From positions 124,001 through 188,000 of the forward strand of contig JACKPH010000003.1 of assembly GCA_024233675.1 (NCBI GenBank): a stretch of DNA of 64,000 bases, read 5' to 3'. Positions 25,491 through 33,846 of this stretch are shown piece by piece (position 1 is the first letter of the stretch; every line of letters starts with the position of its first letter). Source of the DNA: Thermotogae bacterium (GTDB taxonomy: Bacteria > Thermotogota > Thermotogae > Petrotogales > Petrotogaceae). The position numbers and the translations under genes were made by a program. The notes beneath the pieces are model-generated. The model did not search any database. It had not been told where the DNA came from and worked only from the letters and a program-made list of their open reading frames with translations.

Positions 25491-26739
25491 CTATTTCATC
25501 TGAGACTATAGGAATACCTCCGTAATTACCTTTCAGATATTTTCTTTCAAATGATTGTCCTTCTCGCTCTCCTTTAATTTCTAAAAGTGAATATAAAACA
25601 CTTTCACCATACCTATTTTTTTCTGTGAACCAAATTTGATCTCTTCTTAATTTTTTAGTATCCAAAATATTTGTATTATGTGTTGAAAAAATGATTTGTG
25701 CTTTTTTATTTAAATTCTCATTATTAAAAAGTTTTAATATATATTCAAGAATTAATGGGTGAAGACTATTTTCAAGCTCATCAATAAACAAAATTCCATT
25801 TTTTTCAATAGTATCCAAAATAGGTCCGGCTAAAGAATAAAATTTTTTTGTTCCTTCAGATTCCTGCTTTTTTAGATCAAAATCAACTATTTCTTTAAAA
25901 TTATTATTTTCATCATATTTTGAATGCTGAACAATAACGTCCATAGTCTTAATATCACTATTGTTATTATTATTTTTTAATTTATCCAGAATTATTTTTG
26001 TCATTTCATTAGAAATTTCATCTATATTTATATTTTTTTCTTCAATTTTTACACCTTCAAAATTAATATCAACATCTTTAAGCATAGTTAATATTTTACC
26101 TTTAAACCTATTACTTTTTATTTGATTTGATGTATACATCGGACTAAATACAGAATTACCTTTTAATACATGTATTTTTTTTATCCATTTTATTATTTCT
26201 ATTGCAGTTTCATTATTCCATTGACCCAACACTGAAAGAAAAAGTGTATTTTCTTTTGTTTTCTTTTCTATGTTTTTTTCTAATTGAAATTTACTTCCTA
26301 TTGTAAATTTTTGATAATTTCTTTTAAATAATAAAGTTTCTTTTCTTGTATAATTAATGTATAACCATTCTTTTGATATAATGCCATTTTCTATTGAAAA
26401 TCCGTATCTGTAAATATTATTTTCAAGTATAAATGATATTTCAAAATTTACAGGACTATCCTGACTTTCCGTACTTAATAGAAACTTAGGACATTCAATA
26501 TATTCTTCAACTCCCATAAGTTGTGAATTTTTTATAAAATCTATAAAAAATGTGACGGCATCAAAAAAATTAGATTTACCACTGGCATTTGCACCATATA
26601 TAACAGAACTTTTTAAAAGCTGAAAATTTTTTTCTTGAAAAGTATTTTCCGGAAATTCTGAAGAATTACCTGCTATCATACTAAACAATATTTCATTTTT
26701 AAAAGATTTATAATTAGAAAATTTAAAATATAAAAACAT
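25471..26739 (-). CDS. RloA/AbiLi-type AAA ATPase (ABC-like, AAA_21)
   Basis: ATPase partner of RloB in an abortive-infection-type (AbiL-like) module. It has 422 residues. Starts FKFSNYKSFKNE, Walker A GANASGKSN near residue 50, then the C-terminal ATPase half with SEGTKKFYSLAGPIL (signature-like), Walker B GILFIDELENSLHP and the switch FSTHNTNILD. The family resembles OLD-type ATPases. It has its own consensus promoter. Gene order ATPase then RloB with overlapping ends is the usual arrangement. Defence role is from family knowledge. Confidence 0.87.
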   Translation of the reverse strand: MFLYFKFSNYKSFKNEILFSMIAGNSSEFPENTFQEKNFQLLKSSVIYGANASGKSNFFDAVTFFIDFIKNSQLMGVEEYIECPKFLLSTESQDSPVNFEISFILENNIYRYGFSIENGIISKEWLYINYTRKETLLFKRNYQKFTIGSKFQLEKNIEKKTKENTLFLSVLGQWNNETAIEIIKWIKKIHVLKGNSVFSPMYTSNQIKSNRFKGKILTMLKDVDINFEGVKIEEKNINIDEISNEMTKIILDKLKNNNNNSDIKTMDVIVQHSKYDENNNFKEIVDFDLKKQESEGTKKFYSLAGPILDTIEKNGILFIDELENSLHPLILEYILKLFNNENLNKKAQIIFSTHNTNILDTKKLRRDQIWFTEKNRYGESVLYSLLEIKGEREGQSFERKYLKGNYGGIPIVSDEIGECYEE

Positions 26740-26773
26740 AAAAACACCTCATTTCATTTTTTGTTTTTATTAT

Positions 26774-26802
26774 ATTATACTTGTTTTAAAAAATAAAGTC
26801 AA
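26774..26802 (-). promoter_or_regulatory. Consensus promoter for the RloA-RloB pair
   Basis: Minus strand TTGACT (26797-26802), 17-bp spacer, TATAAT (26774-26779). Transcription would start near 26767, about 18 nt before the Shine-Dalgarno GAGGTG. The gap 26740-26978 holds nothing else but AT-rich sequence and the EamA terminator. Confidence 0.8.
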
Positions 26803-26952
26803 TTTTCGTATTTTTTATACCAAAACCGACTTTATTTTTAATATATATCAAAAATAATTTTTAAATCATCTATTTTTCTTTTCTATTTTTTAAAAATTTA
26901 TAATAGTTTCATTTTTTCAGTACTTCCTTACACATATAATATTATAGCAAAA

Positions 26953-26996
26953 AAAAGAAAAGCCGTGCAATATAAATATCAGACGGCTTTTCTTTT
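26953..26996 (-). terminator. Terminator overlapping the eamA stop
   Basis: 14-bp stem AAAAGAAAAGCCGT (26953-26966) with ACGGCTTTTCTTTT (26983-26996). The right arm is inside the last codons of the EamA gene. T run on the minus strand. Confidence 0.8.
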
Positions 26997-27836
26997 ATTA
27001 GTATGAAAATAAATCATAAGTGCAGCTATGATTATAAATAAATAACCTATTATACTCAGATAATCAGGAACAGAACCGAAAAGGAAATATCCGAGAATAC
27101 CAGAAAACAGAACATTTGTATAATTCAGTATTGAAATTTCACCTGCAGGTGCGAGTTTATATGCGATTGTAAGCGTAAACTGTCCTCCTACAGCCGACAA
27201 TCCTACAAGCAGAAGCATAATTATCTGATAAAAACTCATTGACTGATAAGTAAAAAGCATAACAGGAAACGTTGTTAAAGTTGAAAAAAGAGAAAAGAAA
27301 AATACTATAGTATAAAAACTTTCCCTGTTCCCGAGAAATCTTACCATTGTGTATGCTACTCCGGAAAAAACAGCACTTAATAATGCTATAAGCGCAGGCA
27401 CAGTTTCAAAATCAAACTGAGGCTTTATAATAAAAAAGGCTCCGGTAAAAGCTATAATAAGTGCAGGGAACTGTATACGTGAAAACTTCTCTTTAAGTAT
27501 AAGATAAGCAAATATACTTACAAAAAAAGGATTAAGTTTATTAATCATAGAAGAATCAGCGAGAAGAAGATGATCTATACTGTAAAAATATGCTATCATT
27601 CCTGCCGTTCCGAATGCTGATCTTAAAATAAGAAATTTAATATTTTCTTTTCTGCCGAAAAACCTTTGTTTTTTTCTGTATAAAATAAATCCTGTAATTA
27701 TTACAGCAAAAAAATTTCTGAAAAATGCTTTCTGAAACGTCGGTAAATCTCCCGAGAGTTTAACAAACGCTCCCATAAAAGCAAAAGAAAAAGAAGAAAT
27801 AAGCATAAGAATTACAGCTTTTTTTCTGTCCGTCAT
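26979..27836 (-). CDS. EamA/DMT-superfamily transporter
   Basis: Drug/metabolite transporter-type permease, 285 residues with ten hydrophobic segments arranged as two EamA repeats (about 5-135 and 145-280). Start MTDRKKAVILMLISSFSFAFMGAFVKLSG is typical, with the second repeat opening VPALIALLSAVFSGVAYTMVR. Members export amino acids, purines or nucleotide sugars; the substrate is not visible here. It is transcribed with or after tag, 76 bp apart. Confidence 0.88.
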   Translation of the reverse strand: MTDRKKAVILMLISSFSFAFMGAFVKLSGDLPTFQKAFFRNFFAVIITGFILYRKKQRFFGRKENIKFLILRSAFGTAGMIAYFYSIDHLLLADSSMINKLNPFFVSIFAYLILKEKFSRIQFPALIIAFTGAFFIIKPQFDFETVPALIALLSAVFSGVAYTMVRFLGNRESFYTIVFFFSLFSTLTTFPVMLFTYQSMSFYQIIMLLLVGLSAVGGQFTLTIAYKLAPAGEISILNYTNVLFSGILGYFLFGSVPDYLSIIGYLFIIIAALMIYFHTNKRKAV

Positions 27837-27912
27837 ATTTCACCTCTTAATTAGTTAGTACTATTAATTATTATAATAGAAAACTGTTAAGAGCTCTGGC
27901 GGATTATTAAGC

Positions 27913-28473
27913 TCATGATAACATAGTATATCTGAAACATGATTTAATATGGTCATTAACAACACCGACAGCCTGAAGATAAGAATAAATAATTGTGCTT
28001 CCTGTAAAACTCATTCCGCGTTTTTTAAGATCTTTTGATATTATGTCTGAAAGTTCTGTTTTAACCGGAACATCAGAAAGTTTTTCAAAATTACCCTGAA
28101 CGGGTTTATTATCTACAAAACCCCAAAGATAACTGTCGAATGAACCGAATTCTTTTCTTATATCAATAAAAACTTTTGCATTATTAACAGCAGAATTTAT
28201 TTTTCTTCTGTTTCTTATTATTCCCGGATCATCAAGAAGTTCTTTTATCTTATTTTCATCATACGCGGCAACTTTTTCATAGCTGAAATTATCAAAAGCT
28301 TCTCTGTAATGATTTCTTTTTTTCAGAACGGTAATCCATGAAAGACCAGCCTGTGCACCTTCAAGAATAAGCATTTCAAAAAGTTTTCTGTCATCATGAA
28401 CAGGAACACCCCATTCTTCATCATGATATTTTATATAAATTTCATCATTAGTTACCCATCCGCATCTCTTAAT
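27913..28473 (-). CDS. tag: DNA-3-methyladenine glycosylase I (Tag), probable ATT start
   Basis: Removes 3-methyladenine from alkylated DNA. It has 187 residues from the proposed start. RCGWVTNDEIYIKYHDEEWGVPVHDDRKLFEMLILEGAQAGLSWITVLKKR is diagnostic, and the Cys and His of RCGW and YHDEEW with the C-terminal NDHIKSCF form the zinc snap. The only canonical start, GTG 28480-28482, lies inside the Shine-Dalgarno GAGGTGA. Translation from ATT at 28471-28473, 5 nt after the SD, gives x-KRCGW, aligned with E. coli MERCGW. The ATT choice is inference. Confidence 0.92.
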   Translation of the reverse strand: MKRCGWVTNDEIYIKYHDEEWGVPVHDDRKLFEMLILEGAQAGLSWITVLKKRNHYREAFDNFSYEKVAAYDENKIKELLDDPGIIRNRRKINSAVNNAKVFIDIRKEFGSFDSYLWGFVDNKPVQGNFEKLSDVPVKTELSDIISKDLKKRGMSFTGSTIIYSYLQAVGVVNDHIKSCFRYTMLS

Positions 28474-28552
28474 AAAAATCACCTCTTACTTTATGTAAAA
28501 AATCAGATAATATAATGTATAATAATAAAAAATAAAAATCTTGGGGGAAAAA

Positions 28553-29425
28553 ATGAAAAAAAATATTCCTGAACTTATTTTTTTATCATTAACAACATTT
28601 ATTACTTCATATTTTTTTAATCTTCTGCTAAGACCTAAATCTACAGAAACAATACTACTTATAAAAATATTCTGTGTAGCTGCTATGGTTATTATTTCTT
28701 TAAAATTTAAGCGTAAAATTTTAAAATTCAGTATAACTGCTCTGACTCTAACATTTATACAGTATATTCAGTACATAACGGAAAATTCTTATTTTTGGAA
28801 ACACTCAATAAATTTTAACAGATTTAATGAAAATTTCGGAAGTCAGATTATTTTAAAATTTCTAAGCTCTGCTGTAATAATATTTGTTATGCTCATAATT
28901 TTCAGAAAACCCGGGAACTTTTATTTTACACCCGGAAACATAAAAACCAAAGCATCAGAAATTAAAATTTTCGGAATACCTGATAAAAAAATAAGCTGGC
29001 TTAAACTTTCAGTTATATCAGGTATATTAATATCAGCAGGAACGGTATTACTTACTTTTCTTACGGTAAACAATCTCTTCAGAACAATAAGAATATCTTT
29101 TTTTATAAAAGAAATTCCTTTTATACTAATTTTTGCCATTGTAAATTCATTTTCAGAAAATATACTTTTCAGAAATGCTATAATGGGTCCTTTAATAAAT
29201 TCAGGTAAATCTTTTCCGATAATTCTTTCGGCATTATACTTCGGTTCTTTTCATTACAATGGTGTACCGAGCGGAATATTAGGAATAATTGCAGCAGCAT
29301 TTCTCGGATGGTATATATCAGAAAGTATGTATGAAACTAAAGGATTTCTGAGCAGTTGGATAATACATTTTTTTCAGGATTTTGCAATATTTTCGGTAAT
29401 TGTACTTACAGGAAATTTTTATTAA
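28553..29425 (+). CDS. CPBP-family intramembrane metalloprotease (CAAX/Abi type)
   Basis: Integral membrane protein of 290 residues with about eight hydrophobic segments. The C-terminal third holds the family motifs: SENILFR in place of EExxxR (second Glu replaced by Asn), FGSFH (FxxxH) and HFFQD (HxxxD). Members cleave in the membrane or act in prenyl-protein or bacteriocin-type processing. The Glu-to-Asn change may affect activity. The start is ATG 28553 with GGGGG upstream; an in-frame TTG at 28541 lies in the SD. It is divergent from tag, with TATAAT boxes in the 79-bp gap. Confidence 0.78.
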   Translation: MKKNIPELIFLSLTTFITSYFFNLLLRPKSTETILLIKIFCVAAMVIISLKFKRKILKFSITALTLTFIQYIQYITENSYFWKHSINFNRFNENFGSQIILKFLSSAVIIFVMLIIFRKPGNFYFTPGNIKTKASEIKIFGIPDKKISWLKLSVISGILISAGTVLLTFLTVNNLFRTIRISFFIKEIPFILIFAIVNSFSENILFRNAIMGPLINSGKSFPIILSALYFGSFHYNGVPSGILGIIAAAFLGWYISESMYETKGFLSSWIIHFFQDFAIFSVIVLTGNFY

Positions 29426-29438
29426 ATTAACCGTAAAA

Positions 29439-29466
29439 AAAAATATGCGCCGTAGCGCATATTTTT
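29439..29466. terminator. Bidirectional terminator between CPBP and korC genes
   Basis: 12-bp perfect stem AAAAATATGCGC (29439-29450) with GCGCATATTTTT (29455-29466) and tetraloop CGTA. It overlaps the stop of the minus-strand oxidoreductase gamma gene and serves both convergent genes. Confidence 0.85.
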
Positions 29467-30007
29467 ATTTTACTGTTGCTTTCATACCTTCTTTTATAGC
29501 TCTCATATTTAAATCAATAAGAGCTGCTTTTTTACCTGTAAGTTTATGTTTAAGTGCATCTTCAACAACTTCAAGCGGTATAGCGTCAGTTGCACCGAGA
29601 TAAGCACCGAGCATAACCATATTCTGCACTTTAATATTTCCGAGACCTTCAGCAATTTCATTTGCAGGAACTTTAAAAAGATTAATATCTGTTCTCTTTG
29701 GTTCTCTGTCAATAACGGAAGAATTTATTATTAAAAGTCCGTCTTTTTTTAACTGCTGTTCAAATTTAAACATAGAAGGAATATTAAATGCAAGAACTTC
29801 ATTAGGCATATCAAGAACAGGAGAAGCTATATATTCATCAGAAACAACAACTGTACAGTTAGCTGTTCCTCCTCTCATTTCAGGTCCGTATGAAGGAAGC
29901 CATGTTGTAAATTTATTACCGAGCATTGCTGAATAAGATAAAATCTGTCCGAGAAGCATAACGCCCTGTCCACCAAAACCGGCAACAATTAATCCGTGAT
30001 AACTCAT
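29465..30007 (-). CDS. korC: 2-oxoacid:ferredoxin oxidoreductase, gamma subunit
   Basis: Gamma chain of the CoA-acylating 2-oxoacid oxidoreductase. It has 180 residues. GFGGQGVMLLGQILSYSAM, PSYGPEMRGGTANCTVVVSD and NMVMLGAYLGATDAIPLE are family hallmarks. The start overlaps the beta-subunit stop (ATGA), so the complex is coupled. Subunit order delta-alpha-beta-gamma matches Kor/Vor-type enzymes. Substrate is uncertain: 2-oxoglutarate or branched-chain 2-oxoacids, the latter favoured by the ptb/buk neighbours. Confidence 0.92.
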   Translation of the reverse strand: MSYHGLIVAGFGGQGVMLLGQILSYSAMLGNKFTTWLPSYGPEMRGGTANCTVVVSDEYIASPVLDMPNEVLAFNIPSMFKFEQQLKKDGLLIINSSVIDREPKRTDINLFKVPANEIAEGLGNIKVQNMVMLGAYLGATDAIPLEVVEDALKHKLTGKKAALIDLNMRAIKEGMKATVK

Positions 30008-30759
30008 TTAGCGTCACCTACCTTGTCAACAAATACTCCTAAAGGAAATTCCGGAACCATATTTTCTTCTAACCATTTAAGAGATTCAACAGGACTAAGA
30101 CCCCAGTTTGTAGGACATGTTGAAAGAATTTCAACCATACCGAAACCCAAACCGTTGATCTGTGCCATAAATGCTTTCTTTATTGCTGCTTTTGTTTTTA
30201 TAACATCCTGAGGTGTATCAACTTTTGTTCTTTCAAGATAAGCAACACCTCTGAGTTCTTTAATAACTTCAGCTACATGAATAGGCTGACCTTCATTTTC
30301 AATTTTTCTTCCGTAAGGTGATGTTGTTGTTTTCATTCCGACAAGTGTTGTAGGAGCCATCTGACCTCCTGTCATTCCGTAAATAGCATTGTTAACGAAA
30401 ATAGAAGTTAATTTTTCTCCTCTGTTTGCGGCATGAATTATTTCAGCAGTACCTATAGCAGCAAGATCTCCGTCTCCCTGATAAGTAAATACAACTTTGT
30501 CAGGCATTGCTCTTTTTATACCTGTTGCAACAGCCGGTGCCCTACCGTGAGCGGCAACAGTTCCGTCAACATTAAAAAATTCATAAGCAAAAACAGAACA
30601 TCCTACAGGAGCAACCATCATTGTCTGACCTTCAATACCAAGTTCATCTATTACCTCAGCAACAAGTCTGTGGATAATACCGTGATGACAGCCCGGACAA
30701 TAAGTAAATTCTTTTCCGGAAAGAGCATGCGGCCCTTTCATTTTATCTATATAAGGCAT
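30004..30759 (-). CDS. korB: 2-oxoacid:ferredoxin oxidoreductase, beta (TPP-binding) subunit
   Basis: Thiamine-pyrophosphate-binding subunit of 251 residues. It has YCPGCHHGIIHRLVAEVI, the TPP/Mg site GDGDLAAIGTAEIIHAANRG with the following FVNNAIYGMTGGQ, and the C-terminal FPLGVFVDK. The GDGD...N pattern is complete. It acts with the alpha, gamma and ferredoxin-like subunits encoded next to it. Kor is used as a neutral family symbol; VorA is equally possible. Confidence 0.93.
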   Translation of the reverse strand: MPYIDKMKGPHALSGKEFTYCPGCHHGIIHRLVAEVIDELGIEGQTMMVAPVGCSVFAYEFFNVDGTVAAHGRAPAVATGIKRAMPDKVVFTYQGDGDLAAIGTAEIIHAANRGEKLTSIFVNNAIYGMTGGQMAPTTLVGMKTTTSPYGRKIENEGQPIHVAEVIKELRGVAYLERTKVDTPQDVIKTKAAIKKAFMAQINGLGFGMVEILSTCPTNWGLSPVESLKWLEENMVPEFPLGVFVDKVGDAK

Positions 30760-30778
30760 AATTATTATCCTCCTTTGA

Positions 30779-31843
30779 TTAGATTAATTCCATAAATTTT
30801 GAAAGAATTTCATTAGGAGTAGGAACAATTCCACCTGTTCTTCCGTAGAATTCAACAGGTTTTTTACCGTTAACGGCAAGTCTTACATCCTCAACCATCT
30901 GACCGGCACTCATTTCTACCGCAAAGAACATTTTTGACTTATCAGCCAATTTTGCAAGAGGTTCATAAGGGAATGGCCAAAGAGTTATAGGTCTGAAAAC
31001 ACCTGTTTTTATTCCTTTTTCTCTTGCCTCTTTTGCAACTGATTTAGCTATTCTTCCCATTGTTCCGTAAGCAACAATTATATAATCGGCATCTTCTGTC
31101 ATATATTCCTCAAACATCTGTTCATTTTCAACAATTTTTCTGTATTTTTCCTGATATCTGTGATTCATTTCCTCAAGACCGTTAGGATCTATATTGAAAG
31201 AAGAAACGAGATTAGGTTTTCTTTTCATATCTGTTCCTCTCATAGCCCATCCGCTATGATCGGCAAATGATTTCGGATCATTAAATTCAGGAAATTCAAC
31301 TGGTTCCATCATCTGACCGAGAAGACCGTCGGCAAGAATAAGTACAGGTGTTCTGTATTTATCTGCTATATCAAATGATTTAAATGTAAGTTCAACAGCT
31401 TCCTGAAGTGATTCCGGACCGTATACAACGAGTCTGTAATCTCCGTGTCCGCCACCTTTTGTTGCCTGAAAATAATCACACTGACCAGGCTGAATATCTC
31501 CGAGTCCCGGACCTCCTCTTACAACGTTAACGAAAACAGACGGAAGTTCAGCTCCCGCAATGTAGGACATACCTTCCTGCATAAGAGAAAATCCCGGTGA
31601 TGAAGTTGAAGTCATAACTCTGTGACCTGTACAACCTGCACCGTAAATCATATTTACAGCTGCTACTTCACTTTCTGCCTGAAGAAAAACTCCGTTAATA
31701 TCTTTCTCGGGCATTCTTCTTGCCATATATTCAGTTAACTCACTCTGCGGAGTTATCGGGTATCCGAAATATAATCTACAGCCAGCTCTTACTGCTGCTT
31801 CTGCAATTGCTTCAGTTCCTTTTGCCATTACTTTTTCTGCCAT
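30779..31843 (-). CDS. korA: 2-oxoacid:ferredoxin oxidoreductase, alpha subunit
   Basis: Alpha chain of 354 residues. KGTEAIAEAAVRAGCRLYFGYPITPQSELTEYMA and ASSSP-like TSTSSPGFSLMQEGMSYIAGAELPSVFVNVVRGGPGLGDIQPGQCDYFQ identify the TPP-associated domain; the C-terminal half (IIVAYGTMGRIAKSVAKEAREKGIKTGVFRPITLWPFP) is the transketolase-C-like domain. This is the Kor/Vor subtype with split subunits, typical of anaerobes oxidising amino-acid-derived keto acids. Confidence 0.93.
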   Translation of the reverse strand: MAEKVMAKGTEAIAEAAVRAGCRLYFGYPITPQSELTEYMARRMPEKDINGVFLQAESEVAAVNMIYGAGCTGHRVMTSTSSPGFSLMQEGMSYIAGAELPSVFVNVVRGGPGLGDIQPGQCDYFQATKGGGHGDYRLVVYGPESLQEAVELTFKSFDIADKYRTPVLILADGLLGQMMEPVEFPEFNDPKSFADHSGWAMRGTDMKRKPNLVSSFNIDPNGLEEMNHRYQEKYRKIVENEQMFEEYMTEDADYIIVAYGTMGRIAKSVAKEAREKGIKTGVFRPITLWPFPYEPLAKLADKSKMFFAVEMSAGQMVEDVRLAVNGKKPVEFYGRTGGIVPTPNEILSKFMELI

Positions 31844-31856
31844 GGATTTCTCCTCC

Positions 31857-32078
31857 TTATTTTGCCAAAGTTTTTACTGTTATACAGACATCCGGACACA
31901 TTCTGTAACAGAATCCACATCCTATACAGTCTTCCGGTCTTTGTACTTCAGACGGATGGTATCCCTTGGCATTGTATCCTTCAGAAAAACCAAGCACTTT
32001 TTTAGGACATGCGTTTATACAGAGACCGCATCCCTTGCATCTTTCCTGGTTGATTTCAACGAGGTTTTTATATTCCAT
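31857..32078 (-). CDS. korD: 2-oxoacid:ferredoxin oxidoreductase, delta (2x4Fe-4S ferredoxin) subunit
   Basis: Small electron-transfer subunit of 73 residues with two CxxCxxCxxxCP clusters: CKGCGLCINACP and CIGCGFCYRMCP. It carries electrons from the TPP site to soluble ferredoxin. It is first of the four oxidoreductase genes and lies 13 bp from the alpha gene. Confidence 0.93.
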   Translation of the reverse strand: MEYKNLVEINQERCKGCGLCINACPKKVLGFSEGYNAKGYHPSEVQRPEDCIGCGFCYRMCPDVCITVKTLAK

Positions 32079-32095
32079 AAAGAGTCCTCCCCAAT

Positions 32096-32758
32096 TTAAA
32101 AATTTACTTTCATATACCTTTTTATTAAAAATTTTTCGTATATTGTATCAACATCAGAAAACTTTTCCAAAACAGCTGTAAATGCAACCGGTATTCCAAG
32201 TTCCTCAGAAACTTCCTTCACAAGTTTTTCACCTTTAAGAATATTCTCAGGTGTTGTTTCATCCATTATATTAGGATTAACAACAAGATAAGAAACTTCT
32301 GTTCTGGCTTTGTCCGAAAGTCTTCTTATATGACCGATTATCTTTTCCCTGCTGTCCGTAAAAGGTCTGTATGGATTGATAACAAAAAAAACCGCAGTAT
32401 CTACTTTTTTTATAAAATTGTTAAGTGAACCGAGAACAACTGCTCCGTCATCATTACCGCCTACATCAAGAATGGTTTTAAATTCAGGATTTTCTATATA
32501 CCCGCCTACATTAGGAGGAATAATGGGTAAATCCGCATTTAAAAATCTTTCAGGCGGAAGAACAGGAACAATTCCCAACTTTTTAAGATTTTCCCTTTCA
32601 TCTCTTGTTCTGAAATAAGGACTTATAACATCTATGTCGGCAATAGCAACTTTTTCATATGTTTTTTTCATATCTATTGCAAGATTAAGTGCTATTTCAG
32701 TCTTTCCGGAACCGAACATGCCTATAAAAGCAAAAACCTTATGATTTCTGTTAATCAT
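32096..32758 (-). CDS. P-loop ATPase (MinD/ParA-like) associated with the oxidoreductase operon
   Basis: A cytosolic NTPase of about 220 residues. Walker A GMFGSGKTE at about 15, then ADIDVISPYFRTRDE (switch) and LDVGGNDDGAVVLGSL, with the nucleotide base motif VVNPN. Genes like this often sit beside buk/ptb and branched-chain oxoacid oxidoreductases in anaerobes, but their role is not established. Start ATG 32756-32758 follows GAGGTGA; the upstream GTG lies in that SD. An assembly or metal-cluster function is a guess I do not assert. Confidence 0.75.
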   Translation of the reverse strand: MINRNHKVFAFIGMFGSGKTEIALNLAIDMKKTYEKVAIADIDVISPYFRTRDERENLKKLGIVPVLPPERFLNADLPIIPPNVGGYIENPEFKTILDVGGNDDGAVVLGSLNNFIKKVDTAVFFVINPYRPFTDSREKIIGHIRRLSDKARTEVSYLVVNPNIMDETTPENILKGEKLVKEVSEELGIPVAFTAVLEKFSDVDTIYEKFLIKRYMKVNF

Positions 32759-32767
32759 AATCACCTC

Positions 32768-33835
32768 TTAATAATTCTTAACTGTTTCTGTACCCTGAAG
32801 AATTCTCAGAGCTCCCATTGCAAGAGCCTTTTCTTCTTCTCCGCCCGGGAAAACAAAAACAGGAGCTATAAATTCCACTCTTTCTTTTATCCACGGAACC
32901 ATAAAATTATTATCGTAAGCAATTCCTCCGGTTATAGCTATACCGTCAACCTCAAAATTCATAGCAGTAGACATTTTCCCTACCCATTTTGCAATCTGCA
33001 TAGCCATTGCCGAATAAACCGTTCTGGCTTTTTCGTCACCGCTATTTATCATTTTCTGAACATTCTGGGCATCATTGGTATTAAGATAAGCAACAAGTCC
33101 GCCTTTACCTTTTAAAAGTTTCTTAACCTGATTCATATCATATTTTCCGGAAAAACAAAGTTCTATAAGTCCGGTAAGAGGTACTGTACCTGATCTTTCA
33201 GGTGTAAAAGGGCCGTCTCCGTCAAGTGCATTATTAACATCAACAACAAGACCTTTTTTATGTGCTCCTACGGAAATACCTCCGCCTAAATGAATAACAA
33301 TTATATTTGAATCTTCATATTTTTTTCCTATTTTCTGAGCTGTCTGCCTTGCAATAGCTTTCTGATTAAGTGCATGAAAAACTGATCTTCTCTGAATATC
33401 AGGATGTCCCGATATTCTTGCTTCATCAGAAAGTTCATCAACAACAACAGGATCAGCTATAAAACTCTGAATCCCTACTTCTTTTGCAAGCTGAAAAGCT
33501 ATAAGAGCACCAAGATTTGAGGCATGTTCTCCGTATTTTGCATTTTTAAGATCTGAAAGCATTTCGGAATCAATCTCATAAACTCCGCCTTTTATAGGTT
33601 TCAAAAGTCCGCCTCTTCCTATAACAGCAGAAAAACTTGAAAGAGGATAACCGCTTCTGTTAAGAAATTTTTCTATAACTGATTTTCTGAATCCGTACTG
33701 TTCACTTATAGAACCGAAAGGACTGAGTTCTTCAGAACTGTGTCTTACCGTTTCGTTTAAAACTTCTATTTCATCTTCAAATATTGCAAGTTTAGTGGAT
33801 GTTGATCCGGGATTAATAACAAGAATTCTAAACAT
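32768..33835 (-). CDS. buk: Butyrate kinase (acyl kinase), copy 1
   Basis: Converts acyl phosphate plus ADP to acid plus ATP. It has 355 residues. ILVINPGSTSTKLAIFEDE (phosphate 1), VIHLGGGISVGAHKKG, VNNALDGDGPFTPERSGTVPLTGL and GIAITGGIAYDN (adenosine) are acetokinase-family motifs of the butyrate kinase branch. It follows ptb by 11 bp. It is the second of two kinase genes flanking ptb, which suggests either different acyl chain preferences or dosage. Confidence 0.93.
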   Translation of the reverse strand: MFRILVINPGSTSTKLAIFEDEIEVLNETVRHSSEELSPFGSISEQYGFRKSVIEKFLNRSGYPLSSFSAVIGRGGLLKPIKGGVYEIDSEMLSDLKNAKYGEHASNLGALIAFQLAKEVGIQSFIADPVVVDELSDEARISGHPDIQRRSVFHALNQKAIARQTAQKIGKKYEDSNIIVIHLGGGISVGAHKKGLVVDVNNALDGDGPFTPERSGTVPLTGLIELCFSGKYDMNQVKKLLKGKGGLVAYLNTNDAQNVQKMINSGDEKARTVYSAMAMQIAKWVGKMSTAMNFEVDGIAITGGIAYDNNFMVPWIKERVEFIAPVFVFPGGEEEKALAMGALRILQGTETVKNY

Positions 33836-33846
33836 TTTAAAACCCC

